Below are positions 18,501 to 20,329 of a DNA stretch of 20,329 nucleotides, in pieces (position 1 is the stretch's first letter; each line of letters begins with the position of its first letter). The stretch is taken from contig CAZTOP010000056.1 of NCBI GenBank assembly GCA_964615145.1, positions 1-20,329 of the forward strand, given 5' to 3'. Source of the stretch: CAIVPM01 sp964615145. GTDB lineage: Bacteria; Bacteroidota; Bacteroidia; Chitinophagales; Chitinophagaceae. The notes under the pieces were generated by a model, which was not told the DNA's origin, did no database searches, and saw only the letters and a list, made by a program, of their open reading frames with translations. The translations under genes and the position numbers were made by a program.

Positions 18501-19350
18501 TGTTACAAACGCACAAGGTTGTATTGCTTATCAAAGTATTAACTGTACAGTAACTACTGCAACAATTCCTGCAATTACTGGTGGAACAACTGTTTGTGTG
18601 GGTAGCAGCATTACTTTAGCAAATGCACAAACTGGTGGCGTATGGAGTAGTTTAAATAATAAAGCCACTGTAAGTAGTGTTGGAGTGGCAACAGGAGCAA
18701 ATGCAGGTACAGCAAGCATTCAATATGCTTACACCAATGCCAATGGATGTGTTGCAACTGCAACTTATAGTGTTACTGTAAATGCTATTCCTAACATGCC
18801 GTCAATAAGCTATGCATCTGGCACACCACTAACAGGTCCTCAGTCTCCACAGTATGGTGCTCCTGCTGGCAGTTACTGCACCAATAAAACTTTTACAGTT
18901 GTGGGAAATCCAACGGGAGGTGTTTGGTCTAAAACAGGGGTTATTTCGGTTGATATAACGACTGGAGTAGTTAATACTGGCTCTGTTTCTGGTTCGGGAA
19001 GTTTAACTTACACTATTACCGTTTCTGGATGTAGTAATAGCAGAACAACCTCTGGAAATGTTGTTTCTTGTGCCTCAAAAACTCCGATAATAGATAATTC
19101 GCAAGAACAGAATGATATTTTATTTACTTTATACCCAAACCCAGCTTCTTCAAAAGTTAATATTTCTACTGATAAATTTTCCGGGAATGGCCTTATCATT
19201 ATTAGTGATGTTTATGGTAAAACCATTCGAGAATGGCCTTTAAGTATTGGAACTAATACTATTGATATACAAAACTTAAGTAAAGGATTTTATTTTGTAA
19301 CTATTATTTCAAATGAGAAAAGAAAAACAAAAAAACTTGTTGTAGAATAG
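12569..19350 (+). CDS. giant MopE-repeat/Ig-like surface protein with T9SS tail (one gene, two assembly gaps)
   Basis: One reading frame broken only by N runs at 13212-13311 and 15175-15274. Its pieces are 12569-13211, 13312-15174 and 15275-19350, which fall in three different frames because each gap is a fixed 100 N. A signal peptide is present (MKKFLPITSVLIIFLIIVQI...VFSQ). Next comes an acidic MopE-type metal-binding array (12743-13972) with eight visible DxDxDG and eight DC(D/N)DN motifs, probably binding Ca2+. A long run of Big_2/Ig-like domains follows (13975-16471; GGTWSSSN...GVLTGV...Y.V), then one 51-residue CDSAATLNLTV repeat, two Ig/PKD-like domains (16630-17169), five ~77-residue domains (17170-18334) and three more Ig-like domains. 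The tail LYPNPASSKVNIS...GFYFVTI...KKLVVE is a T9SS type A sorting domain. With minimal gap bridges the protein would be 2322 residues. It is probably a calcium-stabilised adhesin (inference). Separate open frames at 13095 or 15292 are artefacts of the gaps. Confidence 0.88.
12743..13972 (+). repeat. MopE-type acidic metal-binding tandem array
   Basis: A tandem unit of 285-288 bp (95-96 residues). Each unit has two halves: WYLDADNDGYY...SPGAGWT...GDCDDND and LYIDNDGDGYDNGQ..VCYG..IP.GYS...DC.DND. Four units are at least partly visible, and the first N gap sits inside the second or between units. The Asp/Asn spacing matches EF-hand-like and TSP3-like calcium loops and the putative metal-binding motif of MopE-like proteins. 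The Cys residues fall at fixed places in each half (DC, VCYG, and in some halves one before SPG), so disulfides are likely. Confidence 0.87.
13212..13311. other. 100-N scaffold gap within the MopE array
   Basis: Exactly 100 N, a placeholder of unknown true size. The 55 bases before it (13157-13211) are identical to 12872-12926. The 55 bases after it (13312-13366) are identical to 13600-13654. Both matches end at a mismatch after exactly 55 bases. The shortest repeat-based bridge is 15 bp and restores the frame; extra whole repeat units (about 285-288 bp each) would also keep it. Confidence 0.95.
15175..15274. other. 100-N scaffold gap within the Ig-like array
   Basis: Exactly 100 N. The left flank 15120-15174 is identical to 15319-15373 and the right flank 15275-15329 is identical to 15746-15800, each for exactly 55 bp. 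If the missing DNA copies 15374-15745, it is 372 bp long and joins the two sides in frame. Each additional whole 471-bp unit would also keep the frame. Confidence 0.95.
15275..15800 (+). repeat. 471-bp (157-residue) two-domain Ig-like repeat unit
   Basis: The 55-base sequence starting at 15275 recurs at 15746, an offset of 471 bp or 157 codons. The unit encodes an A-type domain (KPAPITGKDTICAGAVEFYN...) followed by a B-type domain (QPAAPTIVPANGWMCSNGG...VWYQIGQC). The same A/B alternation is visible upstream at 14669-15110 (KPADITGNDTVC..., then RPATPTGAGWICAYGS...). At least one more copy is probably hidden in the gap at 15175-15274. Confidence 0.8.
16474..16629 (+). repeat. single 51-residue CDSAATLNLTV repeat shared with the lectin giant
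   Basis: Reads STSSTTNVTICSTDAPYTWNG, then an LTNANGCDSAATLNLTVN end. It has the same length, both Cys and the same terminal block as the eight-copy array at 7609-8841. It is the only copy in this gene, placed between a Big_2-like and an Ig/PKD-like domain, as a spliced-in module or linker. Confidence 0.85.
17170..18334 (+). repeat. five ~77-residue domains with a 693-bp segmental duplication
   Basis: Five domains in order A-B-C-A'-B', each about PTVAAIQGN.TPCVGSTTTL, TC.T.GGVWSCNGTNAVI, NQNGELTV.G.GSFTVYYT and a short end. The segment 17170-17641 (A-B) recurs at 17863-18334 (A'-B') with an offset of exactly 693 bp (231 codons). The part 17478-17640 is identical to 18171-18333 by eye, including synonymous positions, which points to a recent duplication or gene conversion. 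Each domain has three or four Cys. Confidence 0.88.
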
Positions 19351-19366
19351 CTGTTTTATTTACAAT

Positions 19367-19398
19367 AAAGGTCTAGACAAAAATTTGTTTAGACCTTT
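19367..19398. terminator. bidirectional hairpin terminator
   Basis: aaaggtctagacaaa (19367-19381) pairs with tttgtttagaccttt (19384-19398) with a single mismatch, which is a G-U pair in the plus-strand RNA. On the plus strand it is followed by ttgttttt. It lies 16 bp after the giant's stop (19350) and 12 bp before the end of the convergent OmpA-family gene, so it probably stops transcription from both sides. Confidence 0.83.
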
Positions 19399-19410
19399 TG
19401 TTTTTATATT

Positions 19411-20103
19411 CTACAAAATTTTTAATTCTGTTCTTCTATTTTTTTGTCTACCTACATCTGTACTATTATCAGCAATAGGTTGAAGCGATCCTACACCATA
19501 AGTTTTCATCCTTATGGCTGCTATACCCTTTTGAATTAAATAGTTTTTTACAGCATCGGCTCTTTGTTGTGATAACTTTTTATTGTCTTCGTCATTACCA
19601 ACATTATCTGTATGTCCAGCAATTTCAATAGTTGCAGTGGTTTTTCGTTGCATATATTCAACCAATTGATTAAGCTCTTTATACGATTCTTTTTTGATGC
19701 TAGACTTTGCAATATCAAATTCTAAATGATGAAATGTATAAGACCTTGCAGGTTCATATACCATATCTAGCAAAAATGGTTCTTTGTAAAATTCTTTAGG
19801 TCCTAAAGGGTCAATTTCTATTTTGCCATAAGTGGTAGTGTCGCCTATTGTTTTCAATTGAATAATATAAAGATAACCAGGATCCACACTAGTAGAGCCA
19901 TTGCCTTGCTGGTTTGTAATAACCCGATAATTCTTTTTTTTATCCGATGATGAAATAATAATTTCTTCTTTATCTAACGGCTGTTGTTTGCTATTGGTTA
20001 AATGCACTTGCAATATTGCCTTTTTTGTTGTGTCTGTTTTTGATTGAGAGACAGCAGAAGTCAATGTTACAAAACAGCAAAAAGCAAGGAAAAATTTTTT
20101 CAT
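19411..20103 (-). CDS. OmpA-family peptidoglycan-binding protein
   Basis: A 230-residue protein with a signal peptide at residues 1-20 (MKKFFLAFCCFVTLTSAVSQ). The two Cys are inside the hydrophobic core and do not form a clear lipobox. Residues about 28-100 are beta-rich and resemble a carboxypeptidase-regulatory-like module (ILQVHLTNSKQQPLDKEEII, then GYLYIIQLKTIGD). Residues about 118-230 are an OmpA C-terminal domain, with IEIAGHTDNVGNDEDNKKLS, QQRADAVKNYLIQKG, YGVGSLQPIADN and NRRTEL. The Asp in GHTDN and the Arg pair in NRRTEL match the positions that bind diaminopimelate in the family. It should act in the periplasm, holding an envelope component to peptidoglycan. There is no beta-barrel, so it is not a full OmpA porin. 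It is convergent with the giant gene and divergent from the gene at 20203. Confidence 0.9.
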   Translation of the reverse strand: MKKFFLAFCCFVTLTSAVSQSKTDTTKKAILQVHLTNSKQQPLDKEEIIISSSDKKKNYRVITNQQGNGSTSVDPGYLYIIQLKTIGDTTTYGKIEIDPLGPKEFYKEPFLLDMVYEPARSYTFHHLEFDIAKSSIKKESYKELNQLVEYMQRKTTATIEIAGHTDNVGNDEDNKKLSQQRADAVKNYLIQKGIAAIRMKTYGVGSLQPIADNSTDVGRQKNRRTELKIL

Positions 20104-20202
20104 AATAAAAATTTATGGCACAATGTAAATTTTATTTTGTTTGAAGAAAGCTTCTTGAATACAATATTTTGTTAATATTTTTGATTATACAAATATTATA
20201 CA

Positions 20203-20329
20203 ATGCCAACCAATGCAGCTGTAGACCAATATATCAACAAAGTACAGCCTTTTGCTCAACCCATTTTAATTCATCTAAGAAAATTGGTGCATCAGGCTTG
20301 TCCAACTGTTGAAGAAAAAATAAAATGGG
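20203..20329 (+). CDS. DUF1801 / YdhG-YdeI-like protein, N-terminal fragment
   Basis: The first 42 codons of a gene cut by the window edge: MPTNAAVDQYINKVQPFAQP, then ILIHLRKLVHQACPTVEEKI and KWG. The pattern of a short helix, hydrophobic LRKLVHQ helix and P.VEEKIKWG is typical of the N-terminus of DUF1801 proteins. These are small cytoplasmic proteins (usually about 110-200 residues) of unclear function. The ATG at 20203 is the natural start, about 100 bp from the divergent OmpA-family start. The family call rests on a short piece. Confidence 0.7.
   Translation, partial: MPTNAAVDQYINKVQPFAQPILIHLRKLVHQACPTVEEKIKW

Noticed and set aside
12569..19350. Interpretation as a pseudogene with two frameshifts
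   Set aside because: Both frame changes coincide exactly with 100-N placeholder gaps, and repeat-based bridges restore one frame. There are no internal stops in any of the three sequenced pieces.

Overview
The window looks like a draft chromosomal contig from a Bacteroidota bacterium, probably in or near the Chitinophagaceae. The DNA is AT-rich. Two giant secreted proteins end in the type IX secretion (T9SS) type A sorting signature (YPNP...G.Y.V...). Ig-like and CDSAATLNLTV-type repeat arrays are present. Several starts have a TAnnTTTG box, the Bacteroidota -7 element, nearby. I see no rRNA, tRNA, CRISPR array, transposase or phage gene. The genus assignment is inference.

Layout. Positions 2-1522 (-) encode a secreted protein of unknown function. 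It is divergent from a Kup-family potassium transporter (about 1660-3663, +; start uncertain). Next is the beta subunit of a 2-oxoacid:ferredoxin oxidoreductase (3790-4821, +), without its alpha partner beside it. A 781-bp gene-free stretch follows, with a REP-like palindrome at 5186-5221. Then comes a 1915-residue secreted mosaic protein (5603-11350, +): C-type-lectin-like domain, four Ig-like modules, eight ~51-residue repeats, further Ig-like modules, a long unrecognised region and a T9SS tail. It converges on an AIM24/TIGR00266-family gene (11445-12239, -), with a strong hairpin terminator between them.

The second giant gene runs from 12569 to 19350 (+). It is one gene interrupted by two 100-N scaffold gaps: signal peptide, acidic MopE-type metal-binding array, about twenty Ig-like/Big_2-like domains and a T9SS tail. 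It converges on an OmpA-family gene (19411-20103, -), again across a shared hairpin terminator. The right edge holds the first 42 codons of a DUF1801/YdhG-like protein (20203-20329, +).

How the genes relate. The housekeeping genes (K+ uptake, ferredoxin-linked 2-oxoacid metabolism) have no evident link to the surface genes. The two giant genes are a surface-adhesin pair. They are built from overlapping module vocabularies, and one 51-residue repeat type occurs eight times in the first and once in the second. They are expected to cross the outer membrane by T9SS and be anchored or released at the surface.

The most informative observation is that all four contig ends at the two gaps lie in direct repeats of exactly 55 bp. 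Filling the gaps with the simplest repeat-based bridge (15 bp and 372 bp) restores one reading frame of 2323 codons including the stop. The apparent frame breaks are therefore assembly artefacts of recent internal repeats, and not gene decay. I found no convincing new enzymatic or defence system. The novelty here is in the architecture and repeat evolution of the two surface proteins.
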